A stretch of DNA of 48,226 bases from a virus. The stretch lies in IMG/VR virus record IMGVR_UViG_3300048833_000013, positions 1 through 48,226 of that record; one strand, written 5' to 3'. The notes under the pieces were generated by a model. The model searched no databases. It saw only the letters and a list, made by a program, of their open reading frames with translations, and had not been told where the DNA came from. The position numbers were made by a program, and so were the translations under genes. Positions 8,544-18,180 of the stretch are shown one piece after another. Each line of letters opens with the position of its first letter. Position 1 is the first letter of the stretch.

Positions 8544-11500
8544 TGACAGTCTTAAAGCTTAAAGAAGACAAACCTACTAATCCTGTCTTCAGGCTTCCGG
8601 TAGATACTTCTACTGGTCCAACAGCTATATTAAAAAATGAATACCTTAAGGATCAGGCAGAGATTCTGTATCCTCTGGTGTCTAATACTCCTAAGGAAGA
8701 AGTTAAAAGCTTTCTAGATGCTGGTGTCATTGGCCCACTTGAAGCTAAAGCACAAGCACTGACTACAGAGAAACAGACCAATAAAATGGTCGATATCATC
8801 GAAGTGTCTAGGTTAGACCAGAAGACTCCTGAGCAAGCTATTGCTGAGCTTGAAGCCCTTAGAGAGACTAATCCATTCCTTAAGGCTTATGTCTCTAAAG
8901 AGGTGTTACATTCTCTTAAGCAGAGTGATAACCCTGTAGCCCAACGTGCTGCTCAGGGCAAGATGGCTAATGTCCTTATTGCTGCTGAAGTTCTTAATAA
9001 CAAGATGTCTGAAGCCAATGAAGAGTCCTTCTGGACTAACTTTGACTTTGTAGACATGCTTGTCTCAGACTTACCTATTGTATCTTCTGTTAATGTTGAG
9101 CAGCGTAAGAACCTTAGTGATAGATTCCTTCAGCTTCTGGACTCCAATGAGAGTCCTGCTGTTATTCGTGCTGAGATGGAAGCTCTTGTTAATGAAGCTG
9201 CTGACCAAGGCTTCTTTACTAACAGCAATAGATTCTACTTTAATGACTTCCTTAACCTTACACTTGAACAAGGTAAAGGCGGTGAATTAGCCCTACAGCA
9301 AGCTCTGGGGGTGCTTGACACTGTTGCCTTTCTCGGTGGTCTTAGTGATACTGGTAAGCTCGTGGCTGTTACCAGAGGTTCTGTTGAGGAGACCTCTGAA
9401 GCTCTAGCTAAAGGTGTCTTAAAGGATAACCCTGCTGGTGGTGTAGACCCCGCTACTTGGAAAGAATCTATTCTTACTCCAGAAGCCACTACAGTAAGAA
9501 ACCCTGTAGTCTCTGCTGCTGTTAAAGATGTAGAGCTAGCTATTCAAGCTAGAGAAGAAGCTATTGCTGTAAGGCTTGCTTCTGGATCAGCTATTGATGA
9601 TGATACCTTTGAGCCTTTTGTAGCTACTCTAAAGGAACAAGCTAAAGCTAGGGCTGAAAAAGCTGGTAACCTTAGAACTATTGACATTACTGTAGACAAG
9701 GATGCTTTTGATAACATCACTATGTCTGAGTTCTACGGTACCACTAAAGGTAAAGCTTTTACTAGCCAAGTAGCTGCACAGAAGTATGCTGACCAAATCC
9801 TTGGTGAGGTTGTGCCTACGGATGGTGGCTTTATGGTTAAGAAGACCAGTAACGTTCCTACTGGTTGGTATAGCCAAGGCGCTACGCCTAAAGATATCGT
9901 AGATGAACTTAAAGTTTATCCTACTCTTAAAGAAGATGAGCTTGGTAATGGTATCTGGGCACATATTGGTTCTGGCCTAGCTCAAACTGACTGGACTAAC
10001 AATGCTATCCTTAAGCAAGGTGAGGCTGCTAGAGCCTTAGCGCTAGAGACTATTGAGGTAGACGTAGCAGCTAAGCTTAAGGCTGTTGGCGCTGAAGGTC
10101 GTACCGCTGTAGAGAAAGTCTTTACTGAACTTAGAGACGGTTCTCTAGCTAATCTTAGAAGGGCACCTACTGCTGCTGAGTTTGATGATTACTTCTTCAA
10201 ACTTAATGGTCGTAAGGCTACTGAAGATGAACTAGACCTGTATCGTCTACAACAAGAGTGGAACGATACTGATTGGTTTATGTCTGCTGACATGCACTTC
10301 AAGCGTGAAGTAAACCGTGGAGTGGAAATCTTTGTACCACAAGACGACATGGAGCTTCCTGCCATTAAAGCTAGCAGAGATGTTAACGCTGGCCGTATGG
10401 TCTGGGATGCTGATGCAGGTAAATATGTAGCTATTGAAACTCTTGCTGAAGATAGGGTTGTCTACAAGCTTGTAGAAGCTGCTGAGTTTGGTGGCCAGAC
10501 TACAGACCTTGTTGCCTCTGCTGCCCCTAGAACTAGAGCCTTAAAGCATAGTGATGTTATGGGCTACAATGTTGGTGGCTCTAGACTTTACACCAACAAC
10601 AGAACCAACTTTATGGTTAAGCAAGACACCACTGTAAAGCTTGCTGGTGGTGTTACTCGTCAAGGTACTCCTAGGACTATTCTAGTAGCCAAGACTGAGA
10701 AAGAAGCTAATAAGGCTGTCTCAGAGATTAACGAGATTCTTACTGAACTCCATAAGATTGCTGACCCCAGAGCCTTTGAGAATGCTGAGGACTACATTAG
10801 GGTTATCCAGTCTAAAAATAAAGATGTAGAACTTAACGACCTTATTGCTCGTAACTCTGCTTGGAATACTGATGTCCATAGCGTTATGGACTTAGTGGAG
10901 TTTGCTTCTGAGAATAAGTTTGACCTAAGAGAACTTGTACAATCTGTCTCTGATGGTCAACAACTTGTTAAAGGTGACTCTATGATTGGAGATATCACCT
11001 TTAAGGATGTAGCTATTGCCCCAGGCCCACTTAAGTATGGTGACTTTAGAAACGATAAAGTATTGATGGGTTATGGTGGTCAGAGACTTCCTACGGTAGC
11101 ACCATTTGAGGCTATGCAACGTAGCCTTATGTCAGCCATGGCTAGACAGACTGAAGTGGCTTATGAGTCTAGGGCTATCCTTAGACTCTATAGAACTGCT
11201 TTAGAACAAAACTTACTCTCTAAACAAAACATTGCAGCTATTAGAAACATGTCTCTACGCCAAAAGGCTAGAAACATGGAGATTGCTACTGGTACTGAAT
11301 TTGGTAAGAAGCTTGAGTTAGAGCGTAAGAAGATTCTTACTAGACTTGAGAAGCAAAGAGTTCTTGACGTAGCTTACCATAACATGAAGGATAGGTTTTC
11401 TAACATCCTTTATGATAAAGGCTTCAAAAAGATTTCTGAGAAGATGGATGCTCTGTCTGCTGATCCTGTGGCTGGCACTAGAGGTATTGTCTTTGATACA

Positions 11501-12973
11501 TTCTTTTGGGGAGCTATTGACCAAGCATGGGTTCAGGCTTCTCAGTTGTTTGCTATTGGGGCTATGTCTAATAAGGCTGCTGGACTTCAAGCTACGGCAC
11601 TAGCACCATTCTTTAGAGGCACTGTGGCTAACGGCCATGCTGCTGTAGAAGAGGCTATGTCTAAGCTTATGGGTAAAGCTACTGGTATTGATCCTACTCA
11701 GATGCAGGCTATGATTGATACCTTTAAGACCTCTGGTAGAGGTGCTGTTCAGGCTTCTGTTGCTGACCTTGGTGAAGATGCTGGCGGTAAGATTGCTTTA
11801 AGACAGGTTAGAGAAAAGGGTAGATTCTTCTATAACGAAGGTGAACTTATCTCCCGTATTGCTGCTCATATTTCGGCTTCTGTTGATTATCTAGCTAAAC
11901 ATGGTCCTAAGGCTGACCTTAAAAGCCAACATGCTAAGCGTTGGGTTATGCACGAGTCTGACAAGCTTACTCATGCCATGACCTCTACTTCTAGACATCC
12001 TATTGAACAACTGCCTATGATGCAGTTCATGTCTTATGCCTTGCGTATGACTGAGTTTATGACTGCTGGTGTAGCTAATGATCTTAGAAGATTAGTAGGC
12101 AAAACCGCTAATATTGACTCTGGTATGGGTGTTCTTACCGGAACCCAAAAGATTAAACTTGGCAGTATGCAGTTAGCTTTCTTTGGGGCTACCGCTGTAC
12201 CATTCGGTGGGGCTATGCTGGCTTTCTACGAATACCGCTATGGTACTGGTCTAGATGAAAGCACCTATAACTTTATTCGTAAAGGTGCCTTTGACTCTCT
12301 TTTAGGTTATCTGACTGGCATTGAGACTGAAGTTGGTAGCCGTATTGCTTGGGGTGAGGGTCTTACTACCACTATGCAAGACCTACAGAATAAGAACACC
12401 CTTCAGATTATCTTAGGACCTACTGGCACTGTAGCTAGGAATGCTATGGAAGCAATTAACCAGTTTGTTGGTAACCTTAAGTATGGTCTGTCGTCTGGTA
12501 CTGCTAATGATGTCGTAGATATCTTCAAGGTTATGAAGTTTGCTAACTCATACCATAATGCTATCCTTGCTTGGAAAGACGGTACCTTTAGTATGCGGAA
12601 TAGCGGTGGTGTTATTCTAGATGATGTCAGCAGAGGTGAGGCTATTGCTATCGCCTTGGGTATTCCTCTTGAAAGAGTAAACTCTGTCTGGGACACCATT
12701 CAGAATACCAAGAAGCTTGATGAATACTACAGAGATGTAGGTAAGAAAATCTCTAAGATGTACTATGACCTCCACAGAGAGGTAGATGCTAATGGTTGGA
12801 ACAGTCCTTATGCTCGTCAGCTTACTAAAGCTATTGAGCATATGTACGCCATCAATCCAGAGCAGCATAGATATACTAGATACGTAGACAACACCTTTAG
12901 GTCTATGTACGAAGAAAGCATGATTAATGAAGCTAAGCGTGAAGCTGAGCGTAATGCAGGAGCTAATCAATAA
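8543..12973 (+). CDS. Large internal virion (ejection) protein
   Basis: 1476 residues, the longest gene in the genome, mainly helical with many charged residues. A few Gly/Ala-rich hydrophobic stretches occur near residues 1000-1030 and 1200-1250. Its length and place, between the gp14-like and transglycosylase-bearing proteins, match the big core or ejection proteins that T7- and N4-like podoviruses inject ahead of the DNA. No peptidase, polymerase or nuclease motif was seen. The stop codon overlaps the next start (TAATG). Confidence 0.7.
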   Translation: MTVLKLKEDKPTNPVFRLPVDTSTGPTAILKNEYLKDQAEILYPLVSNTPKEEVKSFLDAGVIGPLEAKAQALTTEKQTNKMVDIIEVSRLDQKTPEQAIAELEALRETNPFLKAYVSKEVLHSLKQSDNPVAQRAAQGKMANVLIAAEVLNNKMSEANEESFWTNFDFVDMLVSDLPIVSSVNVEQRKNLSDRFLQLLDSNESPAVIRAEMEALVNEAADQGFFTNSNRFYFNDFLNLTLEQGKGGELALQQALGVLDTVAFLGGLSDTGKLVAVTRGSVEETSEALAKGVLKDNPAGGVDPATWKESILTPEATTVRNPVVSAAVKDVELAIQAREEAIAVRLASGSAIDDDTFEPFVATLKEQAKARAEKAGNLRTIDITVDKDAFDNITMSEFYGTTKGKAFTSQVAAQKYADQILGEVVPTDGGFMVKKTSNVPTGWYSQGATPKDIVDELKVYPTLKEDELGNGIWAHIGSGLAQTDWTNNAILKQGEAARALALETIEVDVAAKLKAVGAEGRTAVEKVFTELRDGSLANLRRAPTAAEFDDYFFKLNGRKATEDELDLYRLQQEWNDTDWFMSADMHFKREVNRGVEIFVPQDDMELPAIKASRDVNAGRMVWDADAGKYVAIETLAEDRVVYKLVEAAEFGGQTTDLVASAAPRTRALKHSDVMGYNVGGSRLYTNNRTNFMVKQDTTVKLAGGVTRQGTPRTILVAKTEKEANKAVSEINEILTELHKIADPRAFENAEDYIRVIQSKNKDVELNDLIARNSAWNTDVHSVMDLVEFASENKFDLRELVQSVSDGQQLVKGDSMIGDITFKDVAIAPGPLKYGDFRNDKVLMGYGGQRLPTVAPFEAMQRSLMSAMARQTEVAYESRAILRLYRTALEQNLLSKQNIAAIRNMSLRQKARNMEIATGTEFGKKLELERKKILTRLEKQRVLDVAYHNMKDRFSNILYDKGFKKISEKMDALSADPVAGTRGIVFDTFFWGAIDQAWVQASQLFAIGAMSNKAAGLQATALAPFFRGTVANGHAAVEEAMSKLMGKATGIDPTQMQAMIDTFKTSGRGAVQASVADLGEDAGGKIALRQVREKGRFFYNEGELISRIAAHISASVDYLAKHGPKADLKSQHAKRWVMHESDKLTHAMTSTSRHPIEQLPMMQFMSYALRMTEFMTAGVANDLRRLVGKTANIDSGMGVLTGTQKIKLGSMQLAFFGATAVPFGGAMLAFYEYRYGTGLDESTYNFIRKGAFDSLLGYLTGIETEVGSRIAWGEGLTTTMQDLQNKNTLQIILGPTGTVARNAMEAINQFVGNLKYGLSSGTANDVVDIFKVMKFANSYHNAILAWKDGTFSMRNSGGVILDDVSRGEAIAIALGIPLERVNSVWDTIQNTKKLDEYYRDVGKKISKMYYDLHREVDANGWNSPYARQLTKAIEHMYAINPEQHRYTRYVDNTFRSMYEESMINEAKREAERNAGANQ

Positions 12974-15411
12974 TGGTGTTTGCACCTAAACTAGAAGGCG
13001 GTGTAGCCTACAACCAACCCATTGAGACACCTAACGCAATGAGTGCGGTTGCTAACCTATTTAACTTTGGGCTACAGGCTGCTGCTGGTGGGAAAACCAC
13101 TGAGACTAAACTTACCGAAGATGAGAAGTTTGCTGTAGCAATTAGAGAGTTTGAAGAGTCCAAAGGAGCTACCTTTACTTGGAATAGAGCGAGTGGTAGA
13201 GAGTTTATTTTTAAATACCCTCAGTTTGAACCTCAAACTAAATCATGGCTTGAATCCCAGGGGGTTATGACTAAGGCTCCTCAAGAAGCCTCTAGAGACG
13301 CTCTTATGGAGTGGGCTAAGACTCCTGAGGGTGTGGTGGCTGCTGCTATGACCTCTAACATGACTCCTGATGAGGGTGCTGCCTTCATGGCCCAAGCCTT
13401 CACTGAAATAGTTCAACAGCAGGCTGAGATTGCTAAGCTTGAGAGAAATGTAGCTAGGCTTAATGCTGAAGGCACTCTTGAGGCTAAGCGTTGGGATGCT
13501 ATTGCACCAACTCAGAAGTCTATGGTTGACAACGCTGTTACTGGCATTCTTGGTCCTATTGTTCAAACTGTCAAAGAAGGTGGCACTGTAGAGGTTACCC
13601 CAGAACTAGCAGAGATGCTTGGTGGTCTCCCCTTTAATCAGATCACTATGACTAACCTTCCCCTGTTTCTGAGTACTGCTAAGATTGCTTTGTCTAATCA
13701 AGGCCAACAGAGTTTTAGTAATAACTTTGGCTATGATGCTCTTCCTTCAGAAGACTGGAATAAGAAAGTTTATGGTAGCATTGATGGCTTAATTAAGATT
13801 GCTGAGGAGTTTGACTCCCCGCAGGAAGCTGCTGCCGCTATGAATGCTCTTATTGAAGCTGATGCTCTTAGGAAGCTTGATGAGCGTGGCGTTAGCACCG
13901 CTGTCTATTTAGCTAAGATTCTACCACCTGAGACCTTTAGTCTTATGATTGGTGACACCAATGATATGATGGATAGACTTGGTGGTATTCTTATTAGTGA
14001 CAATGGACAACTCTTTAGCACTAAAGACATCAAAGGCAATGTCGTTGACATGTCTAAGAAGGATGCTGAAGCCTTAGCCAAAGATACCGTCAATGTACTT
14101 AGCTACACTATGGACAAGGGTGTCTTCACTGCCTTTAACGCCGCTAGAGAGAAATCTGGCTATAACGTTATGGATGGTGAAAGCTTTAACGTAGTTATCG
14201 GTAAGAATGCTACTCGTATCATTGAACTTGCCAAAGGTGACGCTGAGTTTAAAACTGAGGTACAGGATACCTTAGTTAGTGACATTCAACAGACTATTAC
14301 TATTGTCAAGAACAATCTTCCTGCTACTGTAGAGCTTGTACAACAAGGTGGTAAGTTCTCTGTAAGGATGAAAGATAGTTATAGACAAGACTTTGAGGCT
14401 CTTAATACTAACCGTATTGAGTCTAGTCTTGGTGCTATTAGCGAAGAAGAGTTTATCGCTTCTCAAGTAAAGGACCTGCCTTTAGGTGTAGATGCTCTTA
14501 ACCAGAAGGTTAGTACTTTAAGTATTCTTGGCCCTGTGGGTAAAGAAGTCCAAGAAGCTGTAGGTTTACTTAATACTCAAACTGGATCAGACATCTTTGG
14601 TAAGATCAAGAACATTCAACCTACTCAGGGTACTGTAACTAAGAGTTCCAAGAATAGCCCTAGAGATGTAGGGGCAGAGCTTGGTATTGACTTTGGAGCT
14701 TATGAAGCTGACAATGCCCTGCCTCCAGGCTATCTCAACAGAGTAGCTATGATTGAGTCTGGTGGTAATCCTTCAGCGGATAATCCAATGTCTTCGGCTG
14801 GTGGTCTATTCCAACAGATCGACTCTAACGCTAAAGCCTATGGAGTGTCTGATAGATACGACCCAGTACAGTCTACTGAAGGTGCTGTAAGGTTTGCTGT
14901 AGACAACATGAACTACCTTACCAGAGTGCTCGGTAGAGAGCCTACCGGTGGAGAACTTTACCTTGCCCACCAACAAGGTCCCGGAGGTGCAGCTAAGCTT
15001 CTGTCTAATCCAGATGCCTTGGCTGTTGACATTGTAGGTGTTAAGGCTGTGGAACAGAATGGTGGTAGCGCCAATATGACTGCTGGAGAGTTTGCTAATA
15101 TCTGGATCAGTAAGTACAACGGCTCCAGAGGTCAGACTTCAGTGGCTTCAGCAGCCACTCCTTCCATCCGTTCTGATAGCTCCTCTATTGACTCTGCGGT
15201 GATGACCGGAGGTACCCCTCTAAACATGCCCGTAGAGGCCGTAGGAGGGGCTACAGAGGGCCTTACCGCAGAGCAGGTAGCCCAACTAGTGGAAAGAGTC
15301 AAACAAGCCCCTGAGCAGGCTGTACAGATCGTACAGGAGGCTATGGCTGGAAGACCTATGGACCCGATGATTAAAGCCCTGATTGAAGCACTGGTAGGAG
15401 GTAAAGCATGA
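12973..15411 (+). CDS. Internal virion protein with lytic transglycosylase domain
   Basis: 812 residues. The C-terminal third (about 585-700) is a soluble lytic transglycosylase-like domain: the catalytic Glu595 lies in a typical I-E-S-G-G-N-P context, followed by a G-L-F-Q motif and a Gln/Gly-rich block near 660. It would cut peptidoglycan glycan strands so the ejected protein channel can cross the periplasm. The first 580 residues are helical, presumably the core-forming part. In T7 the enzyme domain sits at the N-terminus of gp16, so here it is on a different protein and end. The stop overlaps the lysozyme ATG. Confidence 0.82.
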   Translation: MVFAPKLEGGVAYNQPIETPNAMSAVANLFNFGLQAAAGGKTTETKLTEDEKFAVAIREFEESKGATFTWNRASGREFIFKYPQFEPQTKSWLESQGVMTKAPQEASRDALMEWAKTPEGVVAAAMTSNMTPDEGAAFMAQAFTEIVQQQAEIAKLERNVARLNAEGTLEAKRWDAIAPTQKSMVDNAVTGILGPIVQTVKEGGTVEVTPELAEMLGGLPFNQITMTNLPLFLSTAKIALSNQGQQSFSNNFGYDALPSEDWNKKVYGSIDGLIKIAEEFDSPQEAAAAMNALIEADALRKLDERGVSTAVYLAKILPPETFSLMIGDTNDMMDRLGGILISDNGQLFSTKDIKGNVVDMSKKDAEALAKDTVNVLSYTMDKGVFTAFNAAREKSGYNVMDGESFNVVIGKNATRIIELAKGDAEFKTEVQDTLVSDIQQTITIVKNNLPATVELVQQGGKFSVRMKDSYRQDFEALNTNRIESSLGAISEEEFIASQVKDLPLGVDALNQKVSTLSILGPVGKEVQEAVGLLNTQTGSDIFGKIKNIQPTQGTVTKSSKNSPRDVGAELGIDFGAYEADNALPPGYLNRVAMIESGGNPSADNPMSSAGGLFQQIDSNAKAYGVSDRYDPVQSTEGAVRFAVDNMNYLTRVLGREPTGGELYLAHQQGPGGAAKLLSNPDALAVDIVGVKAVEQNGGSANMTAGEFANIWISKYNGSRGQTSVASAATPSIRSDSSSIDSAVMTGGTPLNMPVEAVGGATEGLTAEQVAQLVERVKQAPEQAVQIVQEAMAGRPMDPMIKALIEALVGGKA

Positions 15412-15899
15412 ACTTTAGGGAGAAGAGCATTGGTGCTGTTACCTCAGTAGGTAAGCCTAGTGTTAAGAACATTGACTTGATTAAGAAGCATGAGGGTCTT
15501 AGGCTTCAAGCCTATCTACCCACTAAGGATGATAAATGGACCATTGGTTATGGCCATACTAAAACTGCCCATGCTGGTATGGTTATCACTGAGGAGAGAG
15601 CAGAGCAACTGCTTAGACAAGACATTGCTTGGGTAGAAGATGTTATTGCTAAGTATGTTAAGGTTAAGATTACTCAGAACCAATATGATGCTCTAGCTTC
15701 CTTGATCTTTAATATTGGAGAAGGTAACTTTGCTAAGTCCTCTGTACTTAGAGAACTTAACGAAGGTAACTATGAGGCTGCTGCCGATGCCTTCCGTATG
15801 TGGAACAAGCAGCGTAGCAAGACTACTGGTAAGCTTAATGTTCTGAAAGGACTCACTAAGCGTAGGGAGGAAGAGAGAAATCTCTTCTTGTCTAAATGA
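15408..15899 (+). CDS. Endolysin, GH24 lysozyme family
   Basis: 163 residues with the T4-type lysozyme core: catalytic Glu29 in K-H-E-G, an Asp pair at 41-42, and the W-T-I-G-Y-G-H-T block at 44-51. The C-terminal helices carry the usual A-L-x-S-L-x-F-N-x-G and basic K-x-x-G-L-x-x-R-R-x-E motifs. It hydrolyses peptidoglycan at lysis. There is no signal peptide or anchor, so it relies on a holin. It overlaps both neighbours by 4 bp and heads the lysis cassette. Confidence 0.93.
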   Translation: MNFREKSIGAVTSVGKPSVKNIDLIKKHEGLRLQAYLPTKDDKWTIGYGHTKTAHAGMVITEERAEQLLRQDIAWVEDVIAKYVKVKITQNQYDALASLIFNIGEGNFAKSSVLRELNEGNYEAAADAFRMWNKQRSKTTGKLNVLKGLTKRREEERNLFLSK

Positions 15900-16084
15900 C
15901 AGAGCAAGAGCAAAGACACAAAGACCAACAACAGAATCATCAGGATGACCTTTGGAACAAGGTTCTTATTGCTGCTGTCATTGGTCTACTCAGTTGGAAC
16001 CTTATGACCACTCAACAATTAGCTGTAGATGTAGCTGTACTAACAGAGAAGATTGGTAGGATTGAGGAGACCCTTAGACCATGA
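15896..16084 (+). CDS. Single-pass membrane protein, holin candidate
   Basis: 62 residues: a hydrophilic Gln/His/Asp-rich N-terminus (1-20), one transmembrane helix (about 22-40), then an amphipathic helix to the C-terminus. This resembles XhlA or class III-type holin accessory proteins. It lies between the endolysin and a second membrane protein, so these two genes probably provide the holin function together. Which one forms the lethal hole cannot be told from sequence. Confidence 0.65.
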   Translation: MTEQEQRHKDQQQNHQDDLWNKVLIAAVIGLLSWNLMTTQQLAVDVAVLTEKIGRIEETLRP

Positions 16085-16278
16085 CTAAGATTAAACTATT
16101 AAACTATATCCTAGACTTCTTGATGCTAGTTGTTCCTGTCCTGGAGCTTACCGAGCTTATTGCAATTATTCCTGTGGAATACCTTCCGTACTACATGCTG
16201 GCCTCTGTCCTACTCCGTAGGGGCATCAGAATTGTAGAAGAGACTTTGGGTAAAGACAATGATAACTTGGCTCCTTAA
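16081..16278 (+). CDS. Membrane protein, probable holin
   Basis: 65 residues with two hydrophobic segments (about 8-30 and 34-46) separated by a short turn containing Glu and Pro, and a charged C-terminal tail. Small size, two membrane spans and location between endolysin and spanins fit a class II holin. It overlaps the preceding gene by 4 bp and the inner-membrane spanin by 20 bp. Confidence 0.65.
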   Translation: MTKIKLLNYILDFLMLVVPVLELTELIAIIPVEYLPYYMLASVLLRRGIRIVEETLGKDNDNLAP

Positions 16279-16510
16279 ATGGATCACCCCTGCCTCAATT
16301 CGGATATGGAGCCTTGTGGCCACTGCCTTTGGTGTGCTTCTGCTCGTCGTCAAGGGCCAGAGGAACAAGATTCAGAAGCAGAAAGTAGAGAACCAGAATC
16401 TAGAGTCAGAGGTTCAGAAAGCAGAAAGGCTACAGAATGTCAAAGTTAATACTGATAGGGATGCTGCTCTTAACAGGCTGCGTGAGCACAACCAAGTCCG
16501 AAAGGATTAA
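16259..16510 (+). CDS. Inner-membrane spanin (Rz-like)
   Basis: 83 residues: an N-terminal transmembrane helix (about 15-32), then a Lys/Gln/Glu-rich heptad coiled coil (about 35-80) that would lie in the periplasm. This is the standard architecture of i-spanins, which pair with an outer-membrane lipoprotein to fuse the two membranes at the end of lysis. The matching o-spanin gene is embedded in its 3' end in the +1 frame. Confidence 0.82.
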   Translation: MITWLLKWITPASIRIWSLVATAFGVLLLVVKGQRNKIQKQKVENQNLESEVQKAERLQNVKVNTDRDAALNRLREHNQVRKD

Positions 16511-16613
16511 TCTCTGCAACCAACTACCTACGGTATCTGACAAGGATACCACACAGACCATCCTAGAGGTGGATAACTTCAACGCTAAATATAGGGCTGC
16601 ATACTGTGCCTAG
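16437..16613 (+). CDS. Outer-membrane spanin lipoprotein (Rz1-like), overlapping gene
   Basis: 58 residues, starting inside the i-spanin gene in another frame. The N-terminus MSKLILIGMLLLTGC is a short lipoprotein signal ending in the lipobox L-T-G-C, so Cys15 would be lipidated after signal peptidase II cleavage, leaving a 44-residue periplasmic peptide. The ATG at 16437 has an AAAGG ribosome site; a later ATG at 16461 would remove most of the signal. An Rz1 gene partly nested in and running past the Rz gene is the classic arrangement. The mature part has two further Cys but little Pro, unlike lambda Rz1. Confidence 0.82.
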   Translation: MSKLILIGMLLLTGCVSTTKSERINLCNQLPTVSDKDTTQTILEVDNFNAKYRAAYCA

Positions 16614-16869
16614 TTCACCTAATTATAAACGCGACTACCGACAGGAGTACCTTAGTCAACATGCTTCTCCTGAGGCTAAGAAGAAGCGTGCTTCCCGTAA
16701 CGCTGCTAGGGCTAAGCTTATGAAAGAGGGCAAGGTTCGTAAGGGTGACGGGAAGGATGTAGACCATAAGAATGGTAATGCTAACGATAACTCCAAAGGT
16801 AACCTTAGGGTTAGAAGTGCTTCCTCTAATAGATCATTTGCTAGAAATAAGAATGCAGGCAAGAAGTGA
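16606..16869 (+). CDS. HNH-like basic protein
   Basis: 87 residues, strongly basic at both ends. A central block (about residues 50-75) reads D-V-D-H-K-N-G-N followed by a G-N-L-R-V-R-S motif, the core of a short HNH-type nuclease family common in phages. It lacks the paired Cys zinc ligands of the larger HNH genes in this genome. The start is GTG at 16606, overlapping the o-spanin stop by 8 bp. Whether it nicks DNA or is a free-standing packaging partner cannot be said. Confidence 0.65.
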   Translation: MPSSPNYKRDYRQEYLSQHASPEAKKKRASRNAARAKLMKEGKVRKGDGKDVDHKNGNANDNSKGNLRVRSASSNRSFARNKNAGKK

Positions 16870-17327
16870 CCACAAGTAACAGAGCCAAGATTCCAGACAA
16901 GCTAAGGAGAGTCCTCTCCAACATCCAGGAGGGTGGTAGCTCTCCGGGTGGTGCTGTAGCTTGGGCTGATGTTACTGGTAAGCCAGCTACTTTCCCTCCA
17001 GAAAGCCATACTCATCCTACTAGTGCTGTCACTGGACTTGATACTGCTCTAAGTGGAAAGGCTTCCACTACCCATACTCATTCTATTTCTGATACCACTG
17101 GACTACAAACTGCTTTAGACGGTAAACAGGCTGCTGGTTCTTATGCCGCAGCTACTCATACACATGCGACCTCTGATGTTACAGGCTTGGATACAGCTCT
17201 TAGTGGTAAGCAAGCCACCTTAGTTTCTGGTACTAATATTAAAACTATTAATAGCACTAGTATTCTAGGTTCAGGTAACATTGTAGTTTCTGGTGGCGGT
17301 TCTCCTTTAACAGCGTGGTTCATATGA
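16866..17327 (+). CDS. Tail fibre protein with trimeric repeat region
   Basis: 153 residues. From about residue 45 to 120 it has three copies of a repeat with H-T-H followed 6-7 residues later by a T-G-L-x-T-A-L-x-G-K block, a repeat seen in trimeric phage tail fibres and collar proteins. The C-terminal part ends with a Gly-rich segment. The start is GTG, overlapping the previous stop. The stop overlaps the next ATG (ATGA), and the next gene probably carries the following fibre domain. Confidence 0.75.
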   Translation: MTTSNRAKIPDKLRRVLSNIQEGGSSPGGAVAWADVTGKPATFPPESHTHPTSAVTGLDTALSGKASTTHTHSISDTTGLQTALDGKQAAGSYAAATHTHATSDVTGLDTALSGKQATLVSGTNIKTINSTSILGSGNIVVSGGGSPLTAWFI

Positions 17328-18169
17328 TCTTACTAGATGGTGCAAATGATGTCTTGAGGTTGGTAACAACTTCGACAGCTAACCTTGATGTAGTAGCTGG
17401 CTTTGCTTCTTATGCTTCTGGTACTATTACTCCAGGTAAAGAGGTGGCCACTATTTCCTCAGCCACTACAACTACTATTGTAAGTGCTCCCGGTGCCTCT
17501 ACTCAGAGGACTGTTAGATTCCTTACTGTTCGTAACAGGCATGATACCACAGCTAACACAGTTACCTTACAGCTTTATAATGGCACCACTGCTTATGAGA
17601 TTTATAAAGTTACTCTAGCTGCTGGTGAAGCCTTTACCTACGACGAGGCTAATGGTTGGCAGTACGTAAGTGCCTTAGGTCTTCCCAAGACTTCTGAGAC
17701 TACTGGCTCTTCTGCACCAGCAGTAAGCTCTATTAACTTAGTGGTCTTAGCCTCTGATGTGACCAACAACAATGCTACAGCAAACACCATGGCTGACGTA
17801 ACAGGGCTGTCTTTCGCCGTGACCTCTGGTCTTAAATACTGGTTTGAGTTCTTCATTAACTACACGGCTGCGGTGACCACGACAGGTTCGCGCTGGGCGG
17901 TCAATGGTCCGACATTCACCCGCCTTGCCTATCAGGCCAACTGGTCCCTCACGGCCACGTCGAACACCTTCTCGAACGCGGTGGCCTATGACATCCCGGC
18001 GGCGTCGAACGCCACCAGCGCAAACACCGCGGGCAACTTCGCGTATATCACCGGAATCATCCAACCTTCGGCAAACGGTACGCTGATTGCTAGGTTTGCT
18101 TCAGAGGTGTCATCTTCCGCAATAGTAGCCAAGGCAGGTTCAGTCTGCCGGTGGGTTCAAGTAGCTTAA
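17324..18169 (+). CDS. Tail fibre or receptor-binding protein
   Basis: 281 residues from the ATG overlapping the preceding stop. The sequence is beta-rich with many Thr, Ser, Ala and Val. Roughly the first 165 codons and the last 30 use the ordinary AT-leaning codons of this phage. The stretch at about 17860-18060 switches abruptly to high-GC codons (GCG, TCG, ACC, CCG), then back. That points to replacement of one domain by DNA from a high-GC source, as expected for a receptor-binding module under recombination. No enzymatic motif was seen. Confidence 0.7.
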   Translation: MILLDGANDVLRLVTTSTANLDVVAGFASYASGTITPGKEVATISSATTTTIVSAPGASTQRTVRFLTVRNRHDTTANTVTLQLYNGTTAYEIYKVTLAAGEAFTYDEANGWQYVSALGLPKTSETTGSSAPAVSSINLVVLASDVTNNNATANTMADVTGLSFAVTSGLKYWFEFFINYTAAVTTTGSRWAVNGPTFTRLAYQANWSLTATSNTFSNAVAYDIPAASNATSANTAGNFAYITGIIQPSANGTLIARFASEVSSSAIVAKAGSVCRWVQVA

Positions 18170-18180
18170 TAGGAGAAATA

